Source: Chitinivibrionales bacterium
GTDB lineage: Bacteria > Fibrobacterota > Chitinivibrionia > Chitinivibrionales > FEN-1185
Length of the DNA: 64,000 nucleotides
Reading direction: 5' to 3'
Assembly (NCBI GenBank): GCA_035516255.1
Contig: DATJAL010000051.1
Span: 62,001 to 126,000, forward strand
A program made the translations under genes and the position numbers. This document shows positions 49,950 to 58,783 of the stretch, in pieces. Positions within the stretch are counted from its first letter, which is position 1. Each line of letters opens with the position of its first letter. The notes beneath the pieces are model-generated. The model made no database searches. It saw only the letters and a program-made list of their open reading frames with translations, and was not told the DNA's origin.

Positions 49950-50939
49950 ATGGAACCACAAACTACCCCTTTTGAAAAGAAATTGCGGGCAACATCGCTG
50001 TTCCCGCTTTTGAGCCAGGACATTATTACCTTGCAGATCAATGTGGGGAGGCGTTGCAATCTCCAGTGTAAACATTGCCACGTTGAGGCAGGGCCGGGCC
50101 GGACCGAGGTGATGTCGCGCGCAACGCTCGAAAAATGTCTCGCCATCGCGGCAGGGCCGTCCATAGCCACCATCGATATTACCGGCGGGGCGCCGGAAAT
50201 GAACCCGCACGTTGAGTGGTTCATTGATGCCGCGGCCAAACTCGGGAAGCGGCTGATTGTGCGCTCCAACCTGATTATCCTTCTCGAAAAGGAATACGAA
50301 TGTTTTCTGGATGTTTACGTACGCAACAAGGTGGAACTGGCTGCGTCACTGCCGCATTGGAAGGCGGAGAAATGCGACCGCCAGCGCGGAACGGGCGCGT
50401 TCGACAAAGTTGTTGGAGTCATTCGGATGCTCAACGGCCGTGGATACGGTCGTGAGGGCAGTGGTCTGGTTTTGGACCTGGTGCACAATCCGATTGGATC
50501 GTTTCTGCCCGGGCCGCAGTCCGCACTCGAACAGGAATACAAAGCCGAGCTGGGGACCGTTCATGGCATCAGCTTTAATAAACTCTTTTGCCTTACCAAC
50601 AGCCCGGTGGGCAGGTTCAAGGAGTATCTTTCCGCCAAGGGCTGCTATGAGGAATACATGGCGACGCTCGATCGGGCATTTAATCTGGGCGCCGCGGAGA
50701 ATGTGATGTGCCGCACCACGCTGTCTATCGGGTGGGACGGTGCAATTTACGATTGCGACTTCAACCAGATGCTCGGCCTCAAGGTAGACCATGCTGCGCC
50801 GAACCATATCGAGAAATTCGACCTGCGCGCCTTGCGGCAACGGCGAATCACTCTGGATGATCATTGCTATGCGTGCACTGCGGGGCAAGGTTCCTCATGC
50901 CAGGGCGCTGTGGGGAAGCCAGCTGTTGTGCGCTCCTGA
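49950..50939 (+). CDS. arsS: Arsenosugar biosynthesis radical SAM protein ArsS
   Basis: A 329-residue radical S-adenosylmethionine enzyme. The iron-sulfur cluster motif is CNLQCKHC (Cys36, Cys40, Cys43) with GGAPEMN at the SAM-binding strand. The C-terminal auxiliary region keeps Cys in VMCRTTLSIGWDGAIYDCDF and DHCYACTAGQGSSC. ArsS joins a 5'-deoxyadenosyl group to dimethylated arsenic, the precursor of oxo-arsenosugars. The methyltransferase ArsM that makes the substrate is not in the window. Length matches the family. Gene two of the operon. Confidence 0.93.
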   Translation: MEPQTTPFEKKLRATSLFPLLSQDIITLQINVGRRCNLQCKHCHVEAGPGRTEVMSRATLEKCLAIAAGPSIATIDITGGAPEMNPHVEWFIDAAAKLGKRLIVRSNLIILLEKEYECFLDVYVRNKVELAASLPHWKAEKCDRQRGTGAFDKVVGVIRMLNGRGYGREGSGLVLDLVHNPIGSFLPGPQSALEQEYKAELGTVHGISFNKLFCLTNSPVGRFKEYLSAKGCYEEYMATLDRAFNLGAAENVMCRTTLSIGWDGAIYDCDFNQMLGLKVDHAAPNHIEKFDLRALRQRRITLDDHCYACTAGQGSSCQGAVGKPAVVRS

Positions 50940-50948
50940 CTTATCCCT

Positions 50949-52865
50949 ATGACTCCCGCATTCTTCATCGCATTTTACGGGCTTGTATTTGCTGGTATGA
51001 TTGGCTTGTGGCGTTTATGGCCCAAGCGCGGACCGTTGTGGGCCGTCTTTCTCCTTGCCGTTGCTTTTCGTGCCGCGCTCCTGCCGTTTCCGGCCAATAG
51101 CGATGTGAACCGGTACATATGGGAAGGGAAAGTCCAGAACGCCGGATACAACCCCTATGCGCTTGCGCCGGACTCGCCCCGTCTAGCGGCGCTTCGCGAT
51201 TTTACGTGGAAAGGAGTCAACCATAAGTCTGTGCCCGCCGGGTATGGTCCCGTTGCCGAACTCCTGTTCCGGTTGTGCGCTGCAAGAACAACGTCGCCGT
51301 TCTTTTTCAAGATCATCTTTACCTTGTTTGATCTCGGCGTCATGCTTTTTCTGGCCCTGCTCATGCGCACTTGGTCAATGGAGCCAGGGCATCTTCTCCT
51401 CTATGCGCTTAATCCGCTCGTGTTGTATGCAATAGCGGGAGAGGGGCATCTTGAAAGCGTCATGCTCTTCTGGATCGCAGGCTCTTTTTACTTTTTTCGT
51501 AAACAAAACCATATCCTCACGTTTCTTTTCTTCGGCCTGGCGTGTGCCACAAAGCTCACGCCGGTTTTTCTGTTTCCGTTTTTGCTCAGGCGAAACAACG
51601 TCGCTTGGTCGATTCTTGCGCTCGCGCCTATTGGCCTTTACGGATTGTATCTGGCGCCCGGTCTATCATTTCTTTCAGTACCGCTGCAATTTGCCACCAT
51701 GTTTCATTTTAACGGTTTTGCGGCAACGATTCTCTCGTGGTTCATGCCCTTTTCACTGGTCCCTGTGTTTTGCCTCGCGCTGTTGATCGTTGTGATGCTG
51801 TATCTGTTCTTCTTTACGCCGGATCGTTTACGCGCTGCATTTTACGCGGCCGGCGCATTTTTTCTGGTCTCAACCACCGCGCATCCATGGTACCTGTTGC
51901 TCGCCACGATACTATTGCCGTTCTACCAGTCGCGGCCTTGGATTCTGTTGCACCTTACCGTCGGGTTTGCGGCACTTGTCAACATTGGCTACGTGGAAAC
52001 GGGTGTGTGGAAAGAATCGTCCCTGTTATGGGCCGCCGAATATATTCCGTTTGCCCTGCTTTCGCTGTGGGGCTTTTTCCGTGGCGCATCGTTTGCGCCG
52101 GCACAATACCCGCCGCCCTCGTTTCTCTCAATAGTCATTCCAACCCTCAACGAGCGGGAAAACATCGTTGCGTGCATCAACGCCATTGTGCCGTGCGAGG
52201 CGCTTTGCCACGAGGTCATCGTGGCGGACGGCGGGTCGGCCGACGGGACCCGCGATGTCCTCAGGAACCTTCCGGCCGTGCGGGTCGTGACATCGGCGCA
52301 GGGTCGCGGCATTCAAATCCGGCAGGGCATTGCTGCGGCACGAGGAGACGTCATTCTTGTATTGCACGCAGACAGCAGGCCGGACAAAACCCTGATTTCC
52401 CGGCTCGCCACCGTTCTTGGAAAAAACCCGCATGTTTCCGGCGGTGCGTTTCGCGCCCGGTACCAAAGTGCCCGGAGTCGGTATACGCTCACATCGCTGC
52501 TCAATAACGGCCGGACAATGCTTACCGGCATTTCTTTTGGCGACCAGGCACAGTTCTTCCGTACGGCGGCGATTGGAGACCGGTTCCCGGCGTATAAAAT
52601 CATGGAGGATGTAGAGCTTTCCTTTCTCATGAAGGAACGCGGTTCGGTGGCGTTCCTTCCCTGCAGCATAGGCAATTCGGTGCGAAAGTGGGAGCGCGAC
52701 GGCTATGTGCGAAATTTCGTTATAGTTTTATGGCTCAATTTGAAATATGTACTGCAACGAAGGTTCGGGCTCGTTTCTTCAGATTGCGAAGACTATTATG
52801 TTCGCTATTATCAAGGAAAGCAAGGTTTGCAATGGCAGGCTCAATTGCCTTACGCCGCACAGTGA
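50949..52865 (+). CDS. Membrane glycosyltransferase fused to GT2 (TIGR04283-type)
   Basis: A 638-residue fusion. Residues 1-385 hold about ten transmembrane helices and the loop NSDVNRYIWEGKVQNAGYNP, as in GT-C mannosyltransferase-like proteins. Residues about 392-638 are a GT2 domain: SIVIPTLNERENIVACINAI, VIVADGGSADGTRDVL and LVLHADSRPDKTLI, with the KIMEDVELSFLM block, as in the arsenosugar-linked TIGR04283 family. It could transfer a sugar from a lipid or nucleotide carrier to the arsenic ribose or to a lipid. It starts nine bases after arsS; the next gene starts inside its last 34 bases. Confidence 0.85.
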   Translation: MTPAFFIAFYGLVFAGMIGLWRLWPKRGPLWAVFLLAVAFRAALLPFPANSDVNRYIWEGKVQNAGYNPYALAPDSPRLAALRDFTWKGVNHKSVPAGYGPVAELLFRLCAARTTSPFFFKIIFTLFDLGVMLFLALLMRTWSMEPGHLLLYALNPLVLYAIAGEGHLESVMLFWIAGSFYFFRKQNHILTFLFFGLACATKLTPVFLFPFLLRRNNVAWSILALAPIGLYGLYLAPGLSFLSVPLQFATMFHFNGFAATILSWFMPFSLVPVFCLALLIVVMLYLFFFTPDRLRAAFYAAGAFFLVSTTAHPWYLLLATILLPFYQSRPWILLHLTVGFAALVNIGYVETGVWKESSLLWAAEYIPFALLSLWGFFRGASFAPAQYPPPSFLSIVIPTLNERENIVACINAIVPCEALCHEVIVADGGSADGTRDVLRNLPAVRVVTSAQGRGIQIRQGIAAARGDVILVLHADSRPDKTLISRLATVLGKNPHVSGGAFRARYQSARSRYTLTSLLNNGRTMLTGISFGDQAQFFRTAAIGDRFPAYKIMEDVELSFLMKERGSVAFLPCSIGNSVRKWERDGYVRNFVIVLWLNLKYVLQRRFGLVSSDCEDYYVRYYQGKQGLQWQAQLPYAAQ

Positions 52866-53449
52866 TAGTATTTGCAAAAGTGCCCCAAAAGGGCGCTGTC
52901 AAAACGCGGATCGCCGCGACGCACGGCGACGATTGCGCGCTGGCAATTTACATTGCCATGCTGCAATGCACCGCCCAAACGCTCGTGCGATTTCACCATC
53001 ACGTGGCATACACGGGCGCGCAGGCCCCCCGCGAACTTGCCAGGTATTTTCCCAGGGCAACGTCGTTTTTCCGGCAGCAGGGGAGAACATTGGGAGAGCG
53101 CCAGAAGAACGCGTTTCTGCACTGCGCCGGGCTTGGATACGACAGGTTCTGTCTCATCGGATGCGATTGCCCCGGCCGCACCGGCGGGGACATCGCGGCT
53201 GCGTTCGCCGCACTTGACAATGGATACGACGCTGTAATCGGGCCGGCCGCCGACGGCGGTTACCATCTAATCGCCGGATCGGCCGAATGCACCGGTCTTT
53301 TCGACGTGCAGGGCTGGAGTACACCCCGTCTCCTTTCCAAAACGCTTGAAGCGGCAAAGCAGCTTGGGATTTGTTGTAGGTTGCTGGAACCCAGAAGCGA
53401 TATCGATACCTACGCCGATTTCCTCACATGGAGAGGCCCGGCGCGATGA
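52832..53449 (+). CDS. TIGR04282-type (DUF2064) arsenosugar glycosyltransferase
   Basis: A 205-residue nucleotidyl/glycosyltransferase-fold protein (DUF2064). The opening VIVFAKVPQKGAVKTRIA is the family signature (nucleotide-binding loop), with IGCDCPGRTGGDIAAAFAAL then GPAADGGYHLIAG forming the metal and sugar site. It is found with arsS in many genomes and presumably adds or prepares the glycerol/sugar part of the arsenosugar. ATG 52832 lies inside the previous gene, and its stop overlaps the next start (ATGA), so the operon is tightly coupled. Confidence 0.88.
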   Translation: MAGSIALRRTVIVFAKVPQKGAVKTRIAATHGDDCALAIYIAMLQCTAQTLVRFHHHVAYTGAQAPRELARYFPRATSFFRQQGRTLGERQKNAFLHCAGLGYDRFCLIGCDCPGRTGGDIAAAFAALDNGYDAVIGPAADGGYHLIAGSAECTGLFDVQGWSTPRLLSKTLEAAKQLGICCRLLEPRSDIDTYADFLTWRGPAR

Positions 53450-55860
53450 AATTCCCATTTCTCTACTTTGGCTGGCTCCAGAAGGACAACCCCAGCGGCA
53501 CGGTGGAGCGGCTGCCGGAGCTTACCGACCGGTTTGAAACGTCGGTGCCGGGCCTGTATTGCATTGGCGACCTTACCGGAGTCCCTCTTATCAAGCTTGC
53601 CGCGGAATCAGGTAGCCGCCTCATGAAGCAATTGTCTGCCGACGAGACGTTCGCGGCGGAGCGGAACCGGAAAGCCGGCGATGTCTACGACCTGATCATC
53701 ATCGGCGCCGGACCTTCGGGGGTTTCGGCAAGTATCCGAGCTCTGGAGCTCGGTTACAAACACTTGATTGTCGAGTCGTCGCGAGCGTTCAACACCATCG
53801 GCAACTTTCCGGCGGGCAAACCCATCTACGTTACGCCGGCAGGCCCCGTGCAATCGCCGCTTACGTTTACGGACGGTTCCAAAGAAACGCTCATTGCGCA
53901 GTTGCGCGCGGGCATGGCCGTTAAGAACATCCCGCTTCACGAAGGCGAAATGGTCAAAAACATCACCGGGAGCTCGGGCCGCTTCTCCGTGGAAACGGCG
54001 GCAGCGACGTACAAGGCGCTCAGGGTGGTGATTGCAATCGGCAAGACCGGTGCCACCCGGTCGCTCGGCGTTCCCGGGGAACGTCTTCCAAAAGTGTTTT
54101 CACGCCTCATTGACCCGGGTCTGCATCATGGGCAGGATATTCTTGTTGTCGGCGGCGGCGACAGTGCGGTCGAGGCTGCGGTCGCGCTTGCAAAGAGCGG
54201 CAACCGCGTCACCCTTTCGTATCGCAAGGCATCCCTAGGTAGGCCCAAAGAGCGAACCCTGAGGAGCTTTAACGATCTGGCGCAGGCGGGCGTCGTAACG
54301 CCCCTGTTTGAATCCAAGGTCAAGGAAATACGCGAAACCGACGTGTTGCTTTCAACAAGGCGCGGCGATACCGCTATTCCCAACGCGGTTGTTTTTGTCT
54401 TGATAGGCTCCGCTCCACCCGTCGGGTTTTTCAAAAAAGCCGGAGTACGGCTGCAAGGCGAATTCGGATTCCCGGACAAAGTCGCGCTGGCCGCGTTTTT
54501 GTTTTTTGCAATGATGCTTTACTTTGGAAAAAAAGCTCCGGTAGCTGCCATATCGGGCCTTGGTGATTTCGTGCGATTGCCGCTGATGCTGGGCGGCTTT
54601 GCATGGCCGCAGCAAGTAGACGGCCTGGCAGCCTGGTTCGGATTTGTCTGCTTTGCAATCATCGGGCTCCTGCTCGCGGCATACTCCGCGAAGAAGATTA
54701 AGCAGAATGCTTTGAGCGTTTGGAATGGTTTCAAGTTCGGTTACTACCTCGCGATTTCGGTTTTTGTCTGTTACCTTTACATAGCGTATAAACTTCTGGC
54801 GCAGCGGCCGCTGCTTTTCGACATGGGTGACTGGTATACCGCGCTGTACTCCCTCACCATTGTGATCTTCGGGCTCCGACGTATGTATGTGAGGAGCACC
54901 GGGTACATCACCAGACAAACGCTTACGTTAATGGCGTTCCAGGTACTGCCGCTGTTCGTTGTGCCGCTCTTCGTGCTTCCGTACATGGGATCGCATCATC
55001 TGCTGCCGGCCTGGATCATGGAAGCGGTTTTTCCGAACCAGTCCTACTGGCGCGCATTCGGATTTATTTTGGCATGGCCGCTCTTCATCTACAACGCGGC
55101 AACTGGTACGCCCACCATGTTTTGGCTAGTCTTAGGAATCCTTCAGACCTTTGTTGTTGTTCCGTTCATAGTTTACAAATGGGGCAAAGGCGCGTACTGT
55201 GGTTGGGTGTGTCCATGTGGGGCAATGGCGGAATCCCTTGGGGACGAACACCGGACACATGCGCTGCACGGCCCAACCGCCAAGAAAGCAGAGAATTTGG
55301 GACAAGCCGTTTTGTGGCTTGCCGTACTGGTCACCATCGCGAGCCTTGCCGCAGGGACCGGCAGTCGCGGTTCAAACAGCGTGCTCGAAGCGTACAGCCT
55401 CATCGTTGACATCGTGCTCGCTGGCGTGATCGGCCTTGGCGCATATTTCCATTTCTCGGGCCGCGTCTGGTGCAGGTTTTTTTGTCCGCTTGCCGCCCTC
55501 ATGCATATCTACGGTCGATTTTCACCATACCGCATCATGGCAAACAAGAAGCGCTGCATTTCGTGCAACATCTGCACCAAGGTTTGTCACATGGGAATCG
55601 ACGTGATGAACTTTGCAAACAAAGGCGTTCCCATGAACGACGTGCAATGCGTCCGCTGCAGCGCGTGTATCGTGAATTGCCCTTTGCAGGTGCTCACGTT
55701 TGGCTCCGTGGGATCAGCAGATCTTGAAAACGACAGGTACAGAAAGGCCCGCGTCCCGCTGTCGCGGGGCTGGCAGAGCGGACTTTTGAAGAAGGACATC
55801 GATATGCTGCTTGCAGAAGAAGAAACCCAATCGGCATCCGCGAACTCCAACCCACCTTAA
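53446..55860 (+). CDS. Flavin reductase-like / NapH-like [4Fe-4S] membrane fusion protein
   Basis: An 804-residue redox protein. Residues 1-60 hold a GD-type FAD motif (ETSVPGLYCIGDLTGVPLIK) that in thioredoxin-reductase-like enzymes lies at the C terminus. Then come the FAD dinucleotide motif IIIGAGPSGVSAS (about 84-96) and the NADPH motif ILVVGGGDSAVEAA (about 231), and after about 340 a membrane part with some ten helices. The C-terminal part is NapH/YccM-like, with CGWVCPCG, CRFFCP and two ferredoxin motifs CISCNICTKVC and CVRCSACIVNC (about 704-745). No CxxC thiol pair is present, as in YpdA. It may carry electrons from NADPH to membrane or ArsS partners. Confidence 0.83.
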   Translation: MKFPFLYFGWLQKDNPSGTVERLPELTDRFETSVPGLYCIGDLTGVPLIKLAAESGSRLMKQLSADETFAAERNRKAGDVYDLIIIGAGPSGVSASIRALELGYKHLIVESSRAFNTIGNFPAGKPIYVTPAGPVQSPLTFTDGSKETLIAQLRAGMAVKNIPLHEGEMVKNITGSSGRFSVETAAATYKALRVVIAIGKTGATRSLGVPGERLPKVFSRLIDPGLHHGQDILVVGGGDSAVEAAVALAKSGNRVTLSYRKASLGRPKERTLRSFNDLAQAGVVTPLFESKVKEIRETDVLLSTRRGDTAIPNAVVFVLIGSAPPVGFFKKAGVRLQGEFGFPDKVALAAFLFFAMMLYFGKKAPVAAISGLGDFVRLPLMLGGFAWPQQVDGLAAWFGFVCFAIIGLLLAAYSAKKIKQNALSVWNGFKFGYYLAISVFVCYLYIAYKLLAQRPLLFDMGDWYTALYSLTIVIFGLRRMYVRSTGYITRQTLTLMAFQVLPLFVVPLFVLPYMGSHHLLPAWIMEAVFPNQSYWRAFGFILAWPLFIYNAATGTPTMFWLVLGILQTFVVVPFIVYKWGKGAYCGWVCPCGAMAESLGDEHRTHALHGPTAKKAENLGQAVLWLAVLVTIASLAAGTGSRGSNSVLEAYSLIVDIVLAGVIGLGAYFHFSGRVWCRFFCPLAALMHIYGRFSPYRIMANKKRCISCNICTKVCHMGIDVMNFANKGVPMNDVQCVRCSACIVNCPLQVLTFGSVGSADLENDRYRKARVPLSRGWQSGLLKKDIDMLLAEEETQSASANSNPP

Positions 55861-55895
55861 CCCCATCCGCAGAATACAAAAGCCGGACACAGTGC

Positions 55896-56345
55896 TCACT
55901 TTGACAAATCGAATTTTGCCCGGATCGTCTCCATGCGCTTGCGGTTGACTCCCATGTCGCCGTAGCCGAGCCGCGAGGCCGATCTGAATTGAATCGTTTT
56001 TGTGCTGTCGTCGAGCACGAATTCCACGTCGTCGACAAACCGCCACAGAAACGAAGTGAATTCAACATCAAGATAGTTGCCGGTGTCTGAAATGATCCTG
56101 GTGCGGGGGAGAGAGTCGATCACCCGGATGAGCTTTTGCTTCGCTTCGACGTTGGTCCCGGTGTAGGTCAATGGCTTGATGGCGTGGGTCTTGTCGGACG
56201 CAAACGTCGATACGCAGTTGGGTGATTGGGGACATGGCGCGAGCTTGCCGCTCTGCATGCCGAGATTCGAGGGGCGCGTTCCGGAGCACACGCACAAAAC
56301 CAGGAAAATGCCACAGCCCAGGGCCTCTGTAAACATCCGGTTCAT
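55896..56345 (-). CDS. DUF1499 lipoprotein
   Basis: A 149-residue predicted exported protein of the DUF1499 family (function unknown). An N-terminal hydrophobic segment (about 6-22, with LVLCVC) could be a lipobox. The family core is LAPCPQSPNCVSTFASD (about 36-52), including the two Cys, then IRVIDSLPRTRIISDTGNYL and YLDVEFTSFLWRFVDDVEF. The tail SRLGYGDMGVNRKRMETIR is typical. Third gene of a minus-strand operon with a DUF547 protein, and convergent with the arsenosugar operon, 35 bases from its end. Confidence 0.88.
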   Translation of the reverse strand: MNRMFTEALGCGIFLVLCVCSGTRPSNLGMQSGKLAPCPQSPNCVSTFASDKTHAIKPLTYTGTNVEAKQKLIRVIDSLPRTRIISDTGNYLDVEFTSFLWRFVDDVEFVLDDSTKTIQFRSASRLGYGDMGVNRKRMETIRAKFDLSK

Positions 56346-56371
56346 TTCCTACTCCTTTGAAAAAGTGAACT

Positions 56372-57106
56372 TCACGGGCACTTGTCCACTTTGTTTAGCG
56401 ACCAGTTGTATTCGTTAAAGTGAATATCCGGCCCCACTGGACGAGCCAGGGTGGCCGCGATAAACGATGAAAATGACCCGAAAGCCTTCTTGAAATCGTC
56501 GCCATACCATTCGAAGATTTTCGAAACGTTCATTGAATGATCAGAGAAGGTGTTCCGGGTTGTGTCCATGAGAAAGGCCGAGGCAGCGCGCTTGAATTGC
56601 GCGTTCAGGCTGTCTCCGGTGTACGGCGTGTTCTGCAAAACCGGGCAGCTTTTCGACGCGCATACGAGCGCGAAATGAATGCGCGGGTCTTTGAACTGCT
56701 TTCGGAGAATATCGGTTTCGATGTTGTCAAGCGACACCGTATCGCCAAGCAGAGGTATGAATTTGACGCCCCACGGATTGGGAATGTCCCTGATACCCGT
56801 TTTTAGCGGAAGGTGGCGCACGACGAGGTCGATGGTGTACAAGTTGTAAAGGTTGATGTAGTAGGCGATTTGATCGCTGCGGGAAAGCGCGGCGATGCCG
56901 GTACGGCTCACTGAAGTCAATTCGGTCCTGGCCTTATCCATGACACGGGGATTTATCGCAAGCATATCGTAGGCGACGCCTCCTCGGCACACATATTCGG
57001 AAAGCAAGGCGCTGTAGTTACGGTAAGAAGGATCGGACCCGAGCGCCGGGGCGGAAATGGAAACGATTGACAGAAAACATAGCGTGAAAAGAGTTTTGCG
57101 GTTCAT
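56372..57106 (-). CDS. Exported DUF547 protein
   Basis: A 244-residue protein with a signal peptide (about 1-23). The DUF547 domain (about 45-225) shows YINLYNLYTIDLVVRHLP, GVKFIPLLGDTVSLDNIE, DPRIHFALVCASKSCPVLQN and EWYGDDFKKAFGS. The Cys/His (IHFALVCASKSCP) arrangement recalls papain-like proteins, but activity is not shown for the family. It is often found near arsenosugar and thiol-redox genes. Middle gene of the operon, 26 bases before the DUF1499 gene. Confidence 0.87.
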   Translation of the reverse strand: MNRKTLFTLCFLSIVSISAPALGSDPSYRNYSALLSEYVCRGGVAYDMLAINPRVMDKARTELTSVSRTGIAALSRSDQIAYYINLYNLYTIDLVVRHLPLKTGIRDIPNPWGVKFIPLLGDTVSLDNIETDILRKQFKDPRIHFALVCASKSCPVLQNTPYTGDSLNAQFKRAASAFLMDTTRNTFSDHSMNVSKIFEWYGDDFKKAFGSFSSFIAATLARPVGPDIHFNEYNWSLNKVDKCP

Positions 57107-57167
57107 TACCTGCCACTTTGAATGTGGATTTGCGAATGTGCTTGTGGCTGCCGATGACGCCGGTCGT

Positions 57168-57866
57168 TTACTGCGGCAAGAGCCAATCGTTGGAACCTTT
57201 CAACTGTACCGCAACATCGGTGAACCAGACGCGGAACGTGCTGTCTGCGCCGGGCCGGTTGAGCGACACGAGCAACGGTCCCACGCGGCGATTTTCCTCC
57301 CACAGGTTGGTGCGCGTGGGAGCCGCCGCATTTCCCCTTCGGTAAGCCCATTGCTTTACGCGATTCCTGTTGTCGACAAAAAGATCGAATGCGTCACCCG
57401 GCGTGTAGCCGCCGGCGGGCGGAAAGGCTATAGTGACCCGGGTCGCGGTTCCGGTGCCGATGGGTACGGGCTGGTTTGGGGCGACGGTAACTATCGCTGA
57501 GGTATCCCACGCAAGATGGAAGGGAAAGAGCAGCCAGTATTGGTCGTTGATAAACTGCGCGTCGACCTTGCGAAAACTCGTGTCCGGTGATCCGCCACGG
57601 GCGTAGGAAACCGGCGCCGCGCCCGGTTCCTGCATGGTTACTCGGCCACCGCTCACGTCCCACAGCCACGACCGGGAAATCGTTTTTCCGTTGAACTTCA
57701 CATTGAAAGTATACTTTATCTTGCCGACAAGACAAAACGAATCGAGACCGTATGCCTTGGCTAACTGCAAAGGAAGGCTGTTCTTTTCCGTTTGGGGCCT
57801 TGCGCAGGAGATGCCAAGAACCAAGAGTAGGAGAATCGATCTTGTCAAAGTGGGTGACACAACCAT
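57168..57866 (-). CDS. Lipoprotein of unknown function
   Basis: A 232-residue predicted lipoprotein (lipobox VLGISC, Cys about 17). No family recognised with certainty; the mature part is rich in strands and Trp (KIKYTFNVKFNGKTISRSWLW, YWLLFPFHLAWDTSA), resembling lipid-linked-molecule carrier proteins of the LolA/LppX type. The final part WENRRVGPLLVSLNRPGADS includes conserved-looking charged residues. Start 57866 is chosen as it directly gives the lipobox. First gene of the operon with DUF547 and DUF1499, with its own sigma-54-type promoter. Confidence 0.68.
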   Translation of the reverse strand: MVVSPTLTRSILLLLVLGISCARPQTEKNSLPLQLAKAYGLDSFCLVGKIKYTFNVKFNGKTISRSWLWDVSGGRVTMQEPGAAPVSYARGGSPDTSFRKVDAQFINDQYWLLFPFHLAWDTSAIVTVAPNQPVPIGTGTATRVTIAFPPAGGYTPGDAFDLFVDNRNRVKQWAYRRGNAAAPTRTNLWEENRRVGPLLVSLNRPGADSTFRVWFTDVAVQLKGSNDWLLPQ

Positions 57867-57925
57867 GGAAGCCTCCCTTGTTTGCAGACGAGAAAAATAC
57901 CAGGTCCCGCCGACAGTACCTTGGC

Positions 57926-57939
57926 GCGAACAGTGTGCC
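57926..57939 (-). promoter_or_regulatory. Sigma-54-type promoter of the lipoprotein/DUF547/DUF1499 operon
   Basis: Minus-strand CTGGCACACTGTTCGCGCC, GG-N10-GC with a perfect TGGCAC and one mismatch at -12 (TCGC), 60 bases from the start at 57866. Confidence 0.6.
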
Positions 57940-58069
57940 AGACAAGACACAAGCACAAGAGAGCTGCAACGGGACGAAACATTCTTGTTTTTGTAAGGAG
58001 ATTCTCAATAATTGCTGTTCCAGCGAATGCAAGCGGCATTTCCATCGGGCATTCCTTTGAGTCAGAGAA

Positions 58070-58567
58070 TCATCGGGCGGGGGCCAGCTTCACCAGAGCG
58101 ATAATGTAGCCGTCCGGATCGCGCACGAACGCCTCTGTTCCCCAATCGTAGTTGCGTGGCTCCTGGACAATTGAATACCCGGCCTTTCTGAACCGCTCCA
58201 CCATGGCCGCCACATTTTCCACCTCAAAATGCGGATACATGCCAATTCCCCTGCTCTTTTGGGAAGCGCGTGCATCTTCCCAGCCCCAGTGGTTCTGCCA
58301 TAAGTAGATCCCAGCGTTGGCTGATTCCAGCGTGGCAAAGCCGTTTGCTTGCGAGGTGAGCGAGAGTCCGAGGCAGTCACGGTAGAACTTCAGAGATCTT
58401 GCGATATCGGCGACCTCGATCAGTATGTGATGGAGAACTGGCCTCGCTGCCACCCGGCCCAGAATAGAGTCCGCTTGAGTCGACCATATTTGGCTGGGCA
58501 AGGCAACGAAAATCAGCAATGCAGCAGCAAATCCAATTGTCACAAACTCATTCTTGCGCCGCGCCAT
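58070..58567 (-). CDS. Exported VOC/glyoxalase-family protein
   Basis: A 165-residue vicinal-oxygen-chelate protein with an N-terminal signal peptide or anchor (about 1-29). The first module is LHHILIEVADIARSLKFYRD (about 43-62) with the first metal ligand His, the second is GMYPHFEVENVAAMVERFRK then VRDPDGYIIALVKL (about 105-160). His and Glu ligand positions are partly kept (HHILIEV; YPHFEV), so metal binding is possible. ATG 58567 is preferred over 58711 because GGGGGGTC precedes it. Exported VOC proteins are uncommon. Single gene. Confidence 0.8.
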   Translation of the reverse strand: MARRKNEFVTIGFAAALLIFVALPSQIWSTQADSILGRVAARPVLHHILIEVADIARSLKFYRDCLGLSLTSQANGFATLESANAGIYLWQNHWGWEDARASQKSRGIGMYPHFEVENVAAMVERFRKAGYSIVQEPRNYDWGTEAFVRDPDGYIIALVKLAPAR

Positions 58568-58783
58568 GTGACCCCCCCGTGCCTTGACGTGTTTGGAAAC
58601 TCCGAATTTAGCTTCTAAGCTATGCCTGCAATCTTCGCGCTCCTTGAGTTCGGGTTTTGTTGGAAGGATATTCAAGAAGAGCGTATTTGAATAATAGCGT
58701 GTGTCAACCACTATAAATACCTGATATCGAAATTGGCAATATCAAGGTTCGAGACTCTGTCCAGACCTTTACTCTCGGCTGAG

